This document shows, piece by piece, positions 52,349 to 60,985 of a stretch of 64,000 nt of DNA. The translations under genes were made by a program, and so were the position numbers. The stretch comes from an uncultured Alphaproteobacteria bacterium (GTDB taxonomy: Bacteria > Pseudomonadota > Alphaproteobacteria > Rs-D84): positions 62,001-126,000 of the forward strand of contig CALXWY010000001.1 in the NCBI GenBank assembly GCA_944392535.1. The letters are read 5' to 3'. Under the pieces are notes generated by a model. The model did not search any database and had not been told where the DNA came from. It saw only the letters and a list, made by a program, of their open reading frames with translations. Each line of letters begins with the position of its first letter. The first letter of the stretch is position 1.

Positions 52349-54763
52349 ATGAATGGATTTTTTGAACATTTTGCTGGTACAGGTTTTCCAATAACGTCCA
52401 TGATATTGGTTATGGCGGTGGTATTTGTGTTTATTATACTGATGATGTATGTACCATTGCTGACCAAAAAGATATTTCCAAAGTTTGGGTATGTTCGGTA
52501 TGCACAATATTTGCCATTTAACACGGTTTATACCGATAATTCATTGACGTTAACGGATGGCAGTGTTTTGCGTGTGTATCGTGTGTCGGGCGTGCAAACA
52601 AGTATGCAAGATGGTGCAACACGTGAAAAATTCTTGGATTTGCGGGCGCAATTATTTAATCAAATTCGTGATCCAAATGTTGTTCTGCGTTTTTACATGG
52701 TGCGTGACGCGGTTGATGAAAACACGAATTATGAATTTGACCAGCCGGTGTTACAAAAAATTTATAACAAGTGGAAGTCCCAAGGGTTGCAGATATTTTC
52801 AAATAATTATTACATTGTGTTATCGGTTGGTGGGACAAATGCGCGTGAAAAATTAAATCAATATGGAAATTACTTGGAATCTATATTGGCGGCGTACCGG
52901 CCGGTTGTTTTGAAAAATAATTCCCCAGATAATATGGCGCGGTTCTTTGGACGGATTTTATCACCAATTACAAAGCCCACACCAATTGTTTGTGACCAGC
53001 GTATCGCTGATGTGGCAACGGTTGATGATGTTCAGTTCTTGGACAATGGGTTGGTGCGGTATGTTGGTGCCGGGCGCCAGTCTTTTGCCGCGATGGTGTC
53101 GTTCAAAATGTCACCTGATTATTTGGACGAAGAATTCTTTAACGCGATTTCAACCATACAAACAGAAATGATTTGTATGAATGGGTTCAGTATCATGGGG
53201 GCCGCAGATATTGAAAGTGTGTTACGTCAACGTCGGGCAACAGCCGAAAAAAACGAAACATCTACGGAAGAGCAAATTAATGCGGCGCAATCGGCAATGG
53301 ATGAAAATATATCTGGGAACCAGACATTGGTTGGGTATTATCCGTTGTTTGTTATTTTTGGCGCAACGACCAGTGCGCTGGAAAAATATATTGATGATTT
53401 CAAAAAAATTGCGGCATCGTATGGTGTGTCGCCAATTGTTGAAACGTTTGCATCAAAAGTTTCTTGGTTTGCGCAAATACCTGGATTTGATACATTCCCA
53501 CGCAGTTTCAAAATGTTGTCGCGCACCGCGGCAATCAGCGTTCCGATGTCCAGTACCCCACGCGGGGTTGCAAATTCTGATTGGGGTCCGGGTCCGTTGG
53601 TTATATTCCCAACCGCCCAGGGTACACCGTATCAGTTCCAATTTCATGTTTCTGATAAGCCAGCGGCGGTTGCGCATACGTTAACAATCGGGCCAACGGG
53701 TGGCGGAAAAACAACATTGTTCAGTTTCTTGATTGCACAATCTTTGCGGCATCCGAAATTAAAGGCGTTTTTCTTTGACCGTAACAAAGGGGCAGAAATC
53801 TTTACATTGGCGGTTGGTGGAAAATACGTCACAATGCAAGGGAAAGACAAAGATAAATCAAATAATTCTTTTGCAACACATTTGAATCCATTAAAAATGC
53901 CGGACAGTGTGGATAATCGTGCATTTTTGCGTCGTTGGTTCGCCATGATATCGGGGCAAACTGATGCAAATTCATCGGATGAAATTGCACGGGCGGTGTC
54001 TGTGAATTTTGATTATTTGTCTGAAAAAGACAGAATGTTGAAAAATTTATGGGAGAGTTGTTTTTCATCATCTGGGAATATGCGGGCGGCATTAAAAAAG
54101 TGGGTTGACCCATTGCAATATGGCGATATCTTTAATGAAGATTCAGATACGTTGGATTTGAACGCGCGATTAACAACGTTTGATTTTACAGATATTTTAC
54201 AAGATGAAACATTGGCGCCGGCGGTGATTTCATATATTCTGCACAGAATCAATAATATAACTGTATCAGGTGGTAATCCATCATTGATTATGATTGATGA
54301 AACAGCCCCAATGTTAGAAAACAAGATGTTTCGCGATAATTTTATCGCCGGTCTGCAAGAAGGACGCAAAAATCGCCAGGCATATATGGTCGCATTCCAG
54401 CGCGCCAATGTGTTGGATAAATTAGGTATTGGCGATGTTGTGCGTGGCCAAGCGCAAACGGTATTGTTTTTCCGCAATCCAGCGGCGGATGCGTCTGATT
54501 ATCAATATTGGAATTTGAATCCGTTGGAAATGGCGTTTATCCAGGGCAAGGCGTATCCAGAACTGAAACGGGCGGTTTTATTGTCGCGGCCGGTTACAGG
54601 GGAATCTGTGATATTAAATACCGAACTGGGGGGATTAGGGAATTTATTAAGATTATTTGAATCAGGGCGTTCGTCTGTATTATTGGCCGAAGAATTATAT
54701 CGTCAATATGGTAATAATTTTGTCGCAGAATATCTGAAAAAACAGGGCGCAGGTGATTTATAA
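52349..54763 (+). CDS. virB4: VirB4-family type IV secretion ATPase
   Basis: VirB4 powers the type IV secretion apparatus. Two N-terminal hydrophobic segments (MILVMAVVFVFIILMMYVPL) precede the CagE_TrbE_VirB domain; Walker A TIGPTGGGKTTLFSFL is near residue 448 and Walker B SLIMIDETAPMLEN near 650. 804 residues, normal. It differs from typical Rickettsia VirB4 in having the N-terminal membrane segments. It is co-transcribed with virB3 and the next, HExxH, gene. Confidence 0.92.
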   Translation: MNGFFEHFAGTGFPITSMILVMAVVFVFIILMMYVPLLTKKIFPKFGYVRYAQYLPFNTVYTDNSLTLTDGSVLRVYRVSGVQTSMQDGATREKFLDLRAQLFNQIRDPNVVLRFYMVRDAVDENTNYEFDQPVLQKIYNKWKSQGLQIFSNNYYIVLSVGGTNAREKLNQYGNYLESILAAYRPVVLKNNSPDNMARFFGRILSPITKPTPIVCDQRIADVATVDDVQFLDNGLVRYVGAGRQSFAAMVSFKMSPDYLDEEFFNAISTIQTEMICMNGFSIMGAADIESVLRQRRATAEKNETSTEEQINAAQSAMDENISGNQTLVGYYPLFVIFGATTSALEKYIDDFKKIAASYGVSPIVETFASKVSWFAQIPGFDTFPRSFKMLSRTAAISVPMSSTPRGVANSDWGPGPLVIFPTAQGTPYQFQFHVSDKPAAVAHTLTIGPTGGGKTTLFSFLIAQSLRHPKLKAFFFDRNKGAEIFTLAVGGKYVTMQGKDKDKSNNSFATHLNPLKMPDSVDNRAFLRRWFAMISGQTDANSSDEIARAVSVNFDYLSEKDRMLKNLWESCFSSSGNMRAALKKWVDPLQYGDIFNEDSDTLDLNARLTTFDFTDILQDETLAPAVISYILHRINNITVSGGNPSLIMIDETAPMLENKMFRDNFIAGLQEGRKNRQAYMVAFQRANVLDKLGIGDVVRGQAQTVLFFRNPAADASDYQYWNLNPLEMAFIQGKAYPELKRAVLLSRPVTGESVILNTELGGLGNLLRLFESGRSSVLLAEELYRQYGNNFVAEYLKKQGAGDL

Positions 54764-54766
54764 TTA

Positions 54767-55384
54767 ATGTCGTGGAAGTATATAGTTTGTTGTTTGTTTT
54801 CTGTTATTCCGTTGTCTGTGATTGCAGATGACTGTTTGCCGTATAAAACAACCCCACGGATTGAACTGGAAACCCCGACATGGACAAAACAAGTTGTTCA
54901 ACCGTTAAAAGAAATGGACTTGTTTCACGGAAACGTTATTGCCACGATGGTTGATAATTATGATATCGTTGCCGACATTACAAATATAGAGGATGGTTTT
55001 TGTGTCGCATTAAAATCTGTGTACGCAACCGCCGGATACAGCGATTTTCTGGTGCAAATTGATATTCGTAATAAACCTGATTCTTGTTCATATAATGCGG
55101 TTCTGGCACATGAAGATGAACATATTCGCGCGTATTTGTCTGTGATGGATGATTATAAAAAAGAATTTATGGATGCATTATATAGTGCCGCTGATTCAAT
55201 CACACCGATTTTTGTATATAATGAATCTGATATAGATGATGCGATAAATGAATTAAATGCTGAATTACAGGCACATCCAGATTTAATCTTGGTTAAACAA
55301 AAGATAAAGGCCGCCGAAGAAATTCGTAACAAACGTGTTGATCAACATGATACTGGTCAATCGTTGCAGAAATGTTTTGAATAA
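54767..55384 (+). CDS. Exported HExxH protein, putative zinc metallopeptidase, next to virB4
   Basis: A 205-residue protein with a signal peptide (cleavage likely after SVIA), a mixed alpha/beta middle and the motif AHEDEHIRAY, that is H115-E-D-E-H119, in a predicted helix (zinc-binding HExxH). The C-terminal 60 residues are helical and charged. The third zinc ligand is not obvious. It starts 3 nt after virB4, so it is part of the secretion operon. It may be a periplasmic peptidase that clears space for the machine or acts on a substrate; this is inference. The family is not recognised. Confidence 0.65.
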   Translation: MSWKYIVCCLFSVIPLSVIADDCLPYKTTPRIELETPTWTKQVVQPLKEMDLFHGNVIATMVDNYDIVADITNIEDGFCVALKSVYATAGYSDFLVQIDIRNKPDSCSYNAVLAHEDEHIRAYLSVMDDYKKEFMDALYSAADSITPIFVYNESDIDDAINELNAELQAHPDLILVKQKIKAAEEIRNKRVDQHDTGQSLQKCFE

Positions 55385-55403
55385 TGTTATTTTGTGAAAA
55401 ATG

Positions 55404-57017
55404 TTATTCTTTTGTATTTGTTCTGTAATAATATTCCAATAATTCGTGTGAATATTCTTCTATTTTTCCAGTGGGTAATATCAACATTCTGGTAATTCCG
55501 ATTTGTTCAACAAATTCTGGATTATGACTGACAACAATTATTGTGCCATTATAATCATGAAAGTTATCCCCAATTATCATTTGTGTTTCAGGGTCCAGGT
55601 GGTTTGTCGGTTCGTCTAGTATCAACATGTTTGCGCGCTTTAATAACATTTTACACAGCGCGACACGTGCTTTTTCACCCGGCGATAATACAGATACCTG
55701 TTTGAATACATCCATATCAAAAAATAAAAAGTTTGCCAATACTGTGCGTAATTGTTGGTCCGTGTAATCAGGGGTTGTCACGTTTTCCAATACAGTTTTA
55801 TTTTCGTCCAACAATTCCAGTTCTTGGGCATAATATGCAATATCTGTTTTTGGGTTTATTGTTATTGTGCCGCGTTCTGGTTGCAATTGACCCAATATCA
55901 ATTTTAATAATGTTGATTTACCAGCGCCGTTTTCACCAACAATCAAAAATCTTTCACCACCAGTTATATAAAAAGATAAATTTCTGTACAGTAATTTTGC
56001 GCCATGGTATCTGAACCACAAATCTTCAACAAAAATTGGATGGCGTGAACCGGCGGTCAATGGGGTTAAGTTTATATTTATCTTTTTATATGTTTCAGCG
56101 CGAATTGTTCGGCCAGATAAAATTTTTTCCAGTTGTTTTTCACGTGTGTGACCGATACGTTTTATACTGTGATTGGTTGGACTGGCGGCGCGCGCTTTTT
56201 CTATGAATTTCGTCAAGTGTGCAATTTGTCTTTCTTCGGATTTAATTTGCTGTTCGCGGCGATGTTTATTTTCCGCAATTTTGCTTTTATAATCATCATA
56301 ATTACCACTGAATACAGTTGTTTTATGTGATACTTTATCAACCAATAATATCTTTGTCACAATTTTATTCAAGAATTCTGTATCATGACTGATGATTAAA
56401 ACTGTGCCTTTGTATTTTTTCAGATATTCACAAATCCAATCTTTGGTATTTATATCCAGATGATTTGTTGGTTCGTCCAATAATAAAATCCCAGGCCCAG
56501 AATACAACAGACGTGCAAATGCAACCTTGGATTTTTGACCGCCAGATAAATTATGTAATTTCATGTCCAGCATGGTGGAATCTATTTGCATATTTTCAAT
56601 AATTTCCAGTAATTCGTCTTCGGCGTGATAATAATTATAATGTTCCAATTGTTCTTGGGTTTCTGATATCTGGTTCATTATGTTTTGGTCATCTGGATTG
56701 TCTGCGATTTGTTCGTACAGTTTTTTCAGTTTGTTTTCTAAATCTGCAATTGGGCGGCCGGTGATTAAAAAATCCCAAACTGTGATATCACTGTTGGGTA
56801 ATTCCAGTTGCTGGGGCAGGTATGTAATGTTTGAATTATTTGTGTCTATATACCCGGCGTCTGGTTTAATTTGACCAAGTATTATTTTGAATAATGTTGT
56901 TTTTCCGGCGCCGTTTACGCCAACAATACCAACCTTGTCATGCGGCAACAGGCTGAATTCAGCATTATCGTAAATGACGTTTGACCCAAATGATAAAGAT
57001 AAATTTATTGCTTTCAT
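55404..57017 (-). CDS. ABC-F family ATPase
   Basis: ABC-F proteins bind the ribosomal E site and modulate translation or relieve antibiotic stalling. Two ABC cassettes are present: Walker A GVNGAGKTTLFK and GENGAGKSTLLK; signatures LSGGQKSKVAFARLL and LSPGEKARVALCKML; Walker B LLLDEPTNHLD and LILDEPTNHLD. The linker between them is rich in Arg and Lys. 537 residues. I start at the ATG at 57015-57017, since the longer frame adds 12 residues. The subgroup (EttA, Uup, YheS or resistance type) cannot be fixed by eye. Confidence 0.92.
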   Translation of the reverse strand: MKAINLSLSFGSNVIYDNAEFSLLPHDKVGIVGVNGAGKTTLFKIILGQIKPDAGYIDTNNSNITYLPQQLELPNSDITVWDFLITGRPIADLENKLKKLYEQIADNPDDQNIMNQISETQEQLEHYNYYHAEDELLEIIENMQIDSTMLDMKLHNLSGGQKSKVAFARLLYSGPGILLLDEPTNHLDINTKDWICEYLKKYKGTVLIISHDTEFLNKIVTKILLVDKVSHKTTVFSGNYDDYKSKIAENKHRREQQIKSEERQIAHLTKFIEKARAASPTNHSIKRIGHTREKQLEKILSGRTIRAETYKKININLTPLTAGSRHPIFVEDLWFRYHGAKLLYRNLSFYITGGERFLIVGENGAGKSTLLKLILGQLQPERGTITINPKTDIAYYAQELELLDENKTVLENVTTPDYTDQQLRTVLANFLFFDMDVFKQVSVLSPGEKARVALCKMLLKRANMLILDEPTNHLDPETQMIIGDNFHDYNGTIIVVSHNPEFVEQIGITRMLILPTGKIEEYSHELLEYYYRTNTKE

Positions 57018-57063
57018 ATTCTGGATATATTGTATAATAATATTGACAATCAAAGGGGAAACA

Positions 57064-57411
57064 ATGAAAAAATTATTATTTGTCTGTTTTGGATTAATTT
57101 TGGCGGCGTGTGGGAAAAACGCTGATATTGAAGGTAAATGGGTTGAACCAATACCAAATATGCCCGGAATGAAACAAGGATTCAGTCTAGAGCAGGGTGG
57201 TGTCGCAGAATCTATTAATATGGCAACGTTACAGTATGATACATGGCAGGTTGATGGAAATATTCTGATTTTATCTGGGAAAAGTATTGGAAATCACCAA
57301 GTGATTGATTTTACCGAAGAATATGAAATTGCCAGCGTTGATGACGATACGTTGATATTAAAGAATGCTGGTGTGGTTCGTGAATTTACACGATGCACAG
57401 ATTGCGAATAA
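57064..57411 (+). CDS. Lipocalin-like lipoprotein
   Basis: A 115-residue lipoprotein: signal MKKLLFVCFGLILAAC with lipobox LAAC (Cys16). The mature part has the lipocalin-like pattern IEGKWVEPIPNMPGMKQGFS...SINMATL, YDTWQVDGNILILSGKSIGN and TDFxEEYEI-type strands (IDFTEEYEIASVDDDTLIL). This domain is common in gut Bacteroidota lipoproteins, and in this alphaproteobacterial context may be a transferred gene. The binding target is unknown. It diverges from the ABC-F gene. Confidence 0.8.
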   Translation: MKKLLFVCFGLILAACGKNADIEGKWVEPIPNMPGMKQGFSLEQGGVAESINMATLQYDTWQVDGNILILSGKSIGNHQVIDFTEEYEIASVDDDTLILKNAGVVREFTRCTDCE

Positions 57412-57453
57412 ATAATCATTTGGGCTGCATCCGGGGTATTACATCAGAACAAT

Positions 57454-57480
57454 AAAACGCCCCACTGGGGCGCTTTATCA
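57454..57480. terminator. Terminator between the lipocalin-like gene and initiator tRNA
   Basis: CGCCCC-ACT-GGGGCG stem flanked by AAAA and CTTTATCATTTT; T-rich on both strands. Confidence 0.82.
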
Positions 57481-57487
57481 TTTTAAC

Positions 57488-57564
<77 letters not shown>

Positions 57565-57577
57565 TCAAACGGGTGGT

Positions 57578-57605
57578 ATTATATCAGTTTTTGATATATT
57601 GTCAA
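57578..57605 (-). promoter_or_regulatory. Strong promoter of initiator tRNA
   Basis: Minus strand TTGACA (57600-57605), 16-bp spacer, TATAAT (57578-57583) with TGA before it; 13 bp before the tRNA. Confidence 0.82.
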
Positions 57606-57761
57606 ATAAAATCAATGTGTTTAATTGATTTTGACGTTATGTAATCTGAAACAGGCCCCTTGAAATATGATTTTTTTACTGTTATGATTCAAATTACCTG
57701 TATAATATTGCATATGAATTATGTCTTAGTGTAATGATTAGTTAGTAAATAGAGTAAGGTT

Positions 57762-58556
57762 ATGTATCAAAAATTCAGAAAATTATGGAAGGCTTTTTGG
57801 GAACCAATTTTAAGAACGTCTTTTGCGCAATGGGCGTTGGCATGTTTGATGGCGTTGGCAATTTGGTTCGTGTATTTCACATGTCGTAAACGTATTAAAA
57901 ATTGGGATGTATTTAAGAAATATCGCAGAAAGCCGGCTGTATTTGTATTCTGGCATGGGCGCAGTATGATGTTGTCACCAATTGTGTGTTTGGGTGGAAT
58001 GCGCGCATATGCGGTTGCATCCCGTCACAAAGATGGGCGCATGATGGCAAAGTTACAGCGATTATTTGGATTAAAGTCTATTTATGGCAGTTCTTCGGAT
58101 GGCGGAATATCTGTATTACGCCAAGGTGTACGGGTTTTGCGACGTGGTGATTATTCTATGTGTATGTCGCCAGATGGCCCGGGTGGACCGTCACTGCGCG
58201 TTCAGGATGGGGCATTATATTTTGCCAAGATGACTGGCGCACCAATTATACCAGTATGCTATTCTGTATCACATGCGTGGTTCCAAAAAAGATGGGACAG
58301 GTATTTGGTCGCGTTGCCTTTTTCATTGATAACATGTAATATTGGTGAACCAATATTTATTGATTCCAAGGTAAATGCAACTGAATTTGAGGCACTGCGA
58401 AAAAAAATAGAAGATATTATGGTGCGTCAAGTGCGGGAAATGGATGGCGAATTTAATCTGTTCCAGGTTGAACAAGATCAGACGGCGTCTGGATTCAAGA
58501 AAAAATTACAGGCGGAAAAGACGGCTGAAAAACAGACAAAAAAAGCGAAAAAATAA
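57762..58556 (+). CDS. DUF374 lysophospholipid acyltransferase-like protein
   Basis: A 264-residue protein with one N-terminal span (about residues 23-42) and the DUF374 domain: FVFWHGRSMM (HX4-type), the region ASRHKDGRMMAKLQRLFG, GSSSDGGI and the conserved MSPDGPGGPSLRVQDGALYFA. It is related to LPLAT/LpxL acyltransferases and is regularly found with lpxK in alphaproteobacteria, implying a role in lipid A or phospholipid acylation. The C terminus is Lys/Glu-rich. lpxK follows after 1 nt. Confidence 0.85.
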   Translation: MYQKFRKLWKAFWEPILRTSFAQWALACLMALAIWFVYFTCRKRIKNWDVFKKYRRKPAVFVFWHGRSMMLSPIVCLGGMRAYAVASRHKDGRMMAKLQRLFGLKSIYGSSSDGGISVLRQGVRVLRRGDYSMCMSPDGPGGPSLRVQDGALYFAKMTGAPIIPVCYSVSHAWFQKRWDRYLVALPFSLITCNIGEPIFIDSKVNATEFEALRKKIEDIMVRQVREMDGEFNLFQVEQDQTASGFKKKLQAEKTAEKQTKKAKK

Positions 58557-58557
58557 T

Positions 58558-59457
58558 ATGAAAACGCCGTGGTGGTTTTTGCATAAAACTTTATTGGCAT
58601 TTTTGTTATTGCCGGTATCGTGGGTGTATTACTTTTTTTCTGTGATTGTTTATAATTTGCGCAAAATTTCTGCGTATAAGTCACGACGCAAGATTATATG
58701 TTTTGGAAATATTTTGGCCGGTGGGGTTGGTAAAACACCAATTGTGCGTGCGGTGGCAAAATATCTGGATGCGCCGGTTGTTATGCGTGGATATAAAAAG
58801 GGTAAAAAAACAGGATGGGTCGGTGATGAAGCAATGATGTTGGCACGCGATAAAATCCAGGTGCATGTCGGCGACAGAAAAAGTAATGTGATTTTATTAA
58901 ACAAGCAAAACGACAACACGCCAATAATAATGGATGATGGATTTCAAAATCCCAGAATAAAAAAAGACTTGTCTGTTTTGGTTTTTGACCAAGGTTTGGG
59001 TTTTGGAAATGGTTTTTTATTGCCGGCCGGGCCATTACGTGAACCACGGTGGGCAATTCGGCGTGCAAATGCGGTTATTATTATTCGTGGGGCGAAAAAA
59101 GTACGCAAAATTAAGTTGCCACCAGAAATTCCGGTGTTTTATGCAGATTCTGTGACGATATCACCATATGATGAAAATGAAAAAATTTTTGCATTTGCTG
59201 GCATTGGGTATCCACGAAAGTTCTTTGGGCAATTGAAAAATGTCGTTGGAAAAAAGACTTTCCCGGATCATTATCAATATACTGATGATGATTTAAGAAA
59301 TTTAATCGCAACAGCAGAACAATATGATGCGCGTTTGCTGACCACAGAAAAAGACTGGGTGCGATTGCCCCAGTGGGCGCGCACAGAAATAAAATATGCG
59401 CGTTTAGATATTACATTGGGACAAGATTTTTTTGATTGGCTGGGGGAAAATATATAA
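58558..59457 (+). CDS. lpxK: Tetraacyldisaccharide 4'-kinase
   Basis: LpxK phosphorylates the lipid A precursor disaccharide at the 4' position. One N-terminal span and Walker A NILAGGVGKTPIVRAVAKYL (residues about 49-68) fit; the downstream MDDGFQNPRIKKDLSV motif is diagnostic. 299 residues. I use the ATG at 58558, 1 nt after DUF374; a frame start 38 codons earlier is antisense-free but unsupported. lpxC follows after 1 nt. Confidence 0.94.
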   Translation: MKTPWWFLHKTLLAFLLLPVSWVYYFFSVIVYNLRKISAYKSRRKIICFGNILAGGVGKTPIVRAVAKYLDAPVVMRGYKKGKKTGWVGDEAMMLARDKIQVHVGDRKSNVILLNKQNDNTPIIMDDGFQNPRIKKDLSVLVFDQGLGFGNGFLLPAGPLREPRWAIRRANAVIIIRGAKKVRKIKLPPEIPVFYADSVTISPYDENEKIFAFAGIGYPRKFFGQLKNVVGKKTFPDHYQYTDDDLRNLIATAEQYDARLLTTEKDWVRLPQWARTEIKYARLDITLGQDFFDWLGENI

Positions 59458-59458
59458 C

Positions 59459-60394
59459 ATGTCAACATTAAAACAATCTGTTGAGATAACGGGCAAGGGC
59501 ATTCATTCGGGGGCACCGGTTACAATGATTGTGCGTCCGTCGGAATTGCATGGAATATTTTTTCGGCGTACTGATTTGCCAGATTCTGGATTAATTGCGG
59601 CAAAATATGATAATGTTGGCGATACAACCATGCGTAATACAACAATTGGTGATATGCATGGCGCGCATGTTCAGACGGTTGAACATGTTATGGCGGCTTT
59701 GTTTATGGCCGGAATTGACAGTGCAATTATTGATATAGATGGACCAGAAACACCCATCTTGGATGGCAGTGCCGCACATTTTTACAATGTTTTTATGTCA
59801 TCAGGTGTGACCAGTGGACGTTTGTCACGTATAATTGTTCGGCGCCCTGTTATTGCGTACGCATCAGAAATTCGTCGCAGTTTAGGGTTATTCACACGCA
59901 TAAAATTATGGGTTTCAGAAAAAATATCGGGGCGTAAAAATGACGGGTTTGTAAAATTGGCCCCAGCAGATGATAATTCTTTGCATATAACAGCAACACT
60001 GGTTTATCCAGAAAAAATTATTGGGTATCAGAGTTTTTCGTACAGTTTTTCTGGTGATGAAAAATCTGTGACAGATTTTGTTGATAATATCGCCCATGCG
60101 CGTACGTTTGGAAAATATTCTGAATGGGAATATTTGAAATCACATGGCATGGCGCGTGGGGCCGATGAAACAAACGTAATTGCGCTAAATAACAATGGGG
60201 ATGGTACGCTGAATAATCTGATTTGGCCGGATGAATTTGTTCGTCACAAGGTTATTGATGCAATTGGCGATATGTATACCAGTGGCGGATGGGTTATCGG
60301 AAAACTGGAATCGTATAAAGGCAGTCATGCATTAAACAATCTGGTGTTGAAAAAGTTATTCAGTGATGCTGCAAATTATGATATAATAGAGTAA
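59459..60394 (+). CDS. lpxC: UDP-3-O-acyl-N-acetylglucosamine deacetylase
   Basis: LpxC is the zinc enzyme for the committed step of lipid A synthesis. Motifs: HGAHVQTVEHVMAALFMAG (zinc His), PILDGSAAHF, and the HKVIDAIGDMYTSGG zinc His and Asp, then KGSHALNNLVLK with the catalytic His. 311 residues. It is the third gene of an unusual DUF374-lpxK-lpxC operon; lpxA, B and D are not nearby. A presence here means the cell makes lipid A. Confidence 0.95.
   Translation: MSTLKQSVEITGKGIHSGAPVTMIVRPSELHGIFFRRTDLPDSGLIAAKYDNVGDTTMRNTTIGDMHGAHVQTVEHVMAALFMAGIDSAIIDIDGPETPILDGSAAHFYNVFMSSGVTSGRLSRIIVRRPVIAYASEIRRSLGLFTRIKLWVSEKISGRKNDGFVKLAPADDNSLHITATLVYPEKIIGYQSFSYSFSGDEKSVTDFVDNIAHARTFGKYSEWEYLKSHGMARGADETNVIALNNNGDGTLNNLIWPDEFVRHKVIDAIGDMYTSGGWVIGKLESYKGSHALNNLVLKKLFSDAANYDIIE
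60379..60387 (+). promoter_or_regulatory. Extended -10 before the small lipoprotein gene
   Basis: TGA-TATAAT, 33 bp before the ATG at 60421, inside the end of lpxC; no clear -35. Confidence 0.45.
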
Positions 60395-60420
60395 AAGTAT
60401 ATCATGCAAAGAAGGCAGAA

Positions 60421-60864
60421 ATGAAAAAAATACTGATTTTATGTTCGTTGTTATTCACGCTGGTTGCATGTGGTGGAATGATAGAACACGAAAATGGCAG
60501 TCAATATTTAGTACAATTGGATGGCGAACCAATTGGGTGCACGTTCTTGTATAAAATTGAATCAGAAGTGTCGGTATACGATGCAGATGATGCACGTGTG
60601 TATCTGGAAAACAGAATTGTTGACCAGGCGCGTGCCGGAAATGCATATTGGATAACCAGTCAACGTACACGTCCAAATGAATGGGTGATTTTTGGCCCAG
60701 AACGTGCGTTCGTTTTGGTCGCAAATGTTTATGATTGTCCGCATCCGAATAATGTTCGTACCGCCGCCGATGGTGGAACAAGTGTTGCCGCAACACCGGT
60801 CATTGTTGAACATCAATTGAATTGTGATGCCAATATGTATGGCGGAATGATGCCAGGATGTTAA
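60421..60864 (+). CDS. Small lipoprotein of unknown function
   Basis: A 147-residue lipoprotein: MKKILILCSLLFTLVAC with lipobox LVAC (Cys17). The mature part is mixed alpha/beta with cysteines at GCTF, DCPHP, LNCDANMYGGMMPGC, and no recognised domain. It has its own promoter element and terminator. Position between the lipid A operon and the pilus operon hints at an outer-membrane role only. Confidence 0.65.
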   Translation: MKKILILCSLLFTLVACGGMIEHENGSQYLVQLDGEPIGCTFLYKIESEVSVYDADDARVYLENRIVDQARAGNAYWITSQRTRPNEWVIFGPERAFVLVANVYDCPHPNNVRTAADGGTSVAATPVIVEHQLNCDANMYGGMMPGC

Positions 60865-60888
60865 TAATTTGGATTATGTTAATGTTTT

Positions 60889-60925
60889 TACCCGTCATTG
60901 CTGTTTGACGGGTATTTCTTTTTAT
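60889..60925 (+). terminator. Terminator after the small lipoprotein gene
   Basis: TACCCGTCA/TGACGGGTA, 9-bp stem, 8-nt loop, then TTTCTTTTTATT. Confidence 0.88.
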
Positions 60926-60934
60926 TATTCGTGT

Positions 60935-60964
60935 TTGCCAAAGATATAGATTTTATGTTATAAT
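60935..60964 (+). promoter_or_regulatory. Promoter of the pilO2-pilP-pilQ operon
   Basis: TTGCCA (60935-60940), 18-bp spacer, TATAAT (60959-60964) with TGT before it; 21 bp before the first gene. Confidence 0.65.
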
Positions 60965-60985
60965 TATTCAATAACAGCAGAGAGA

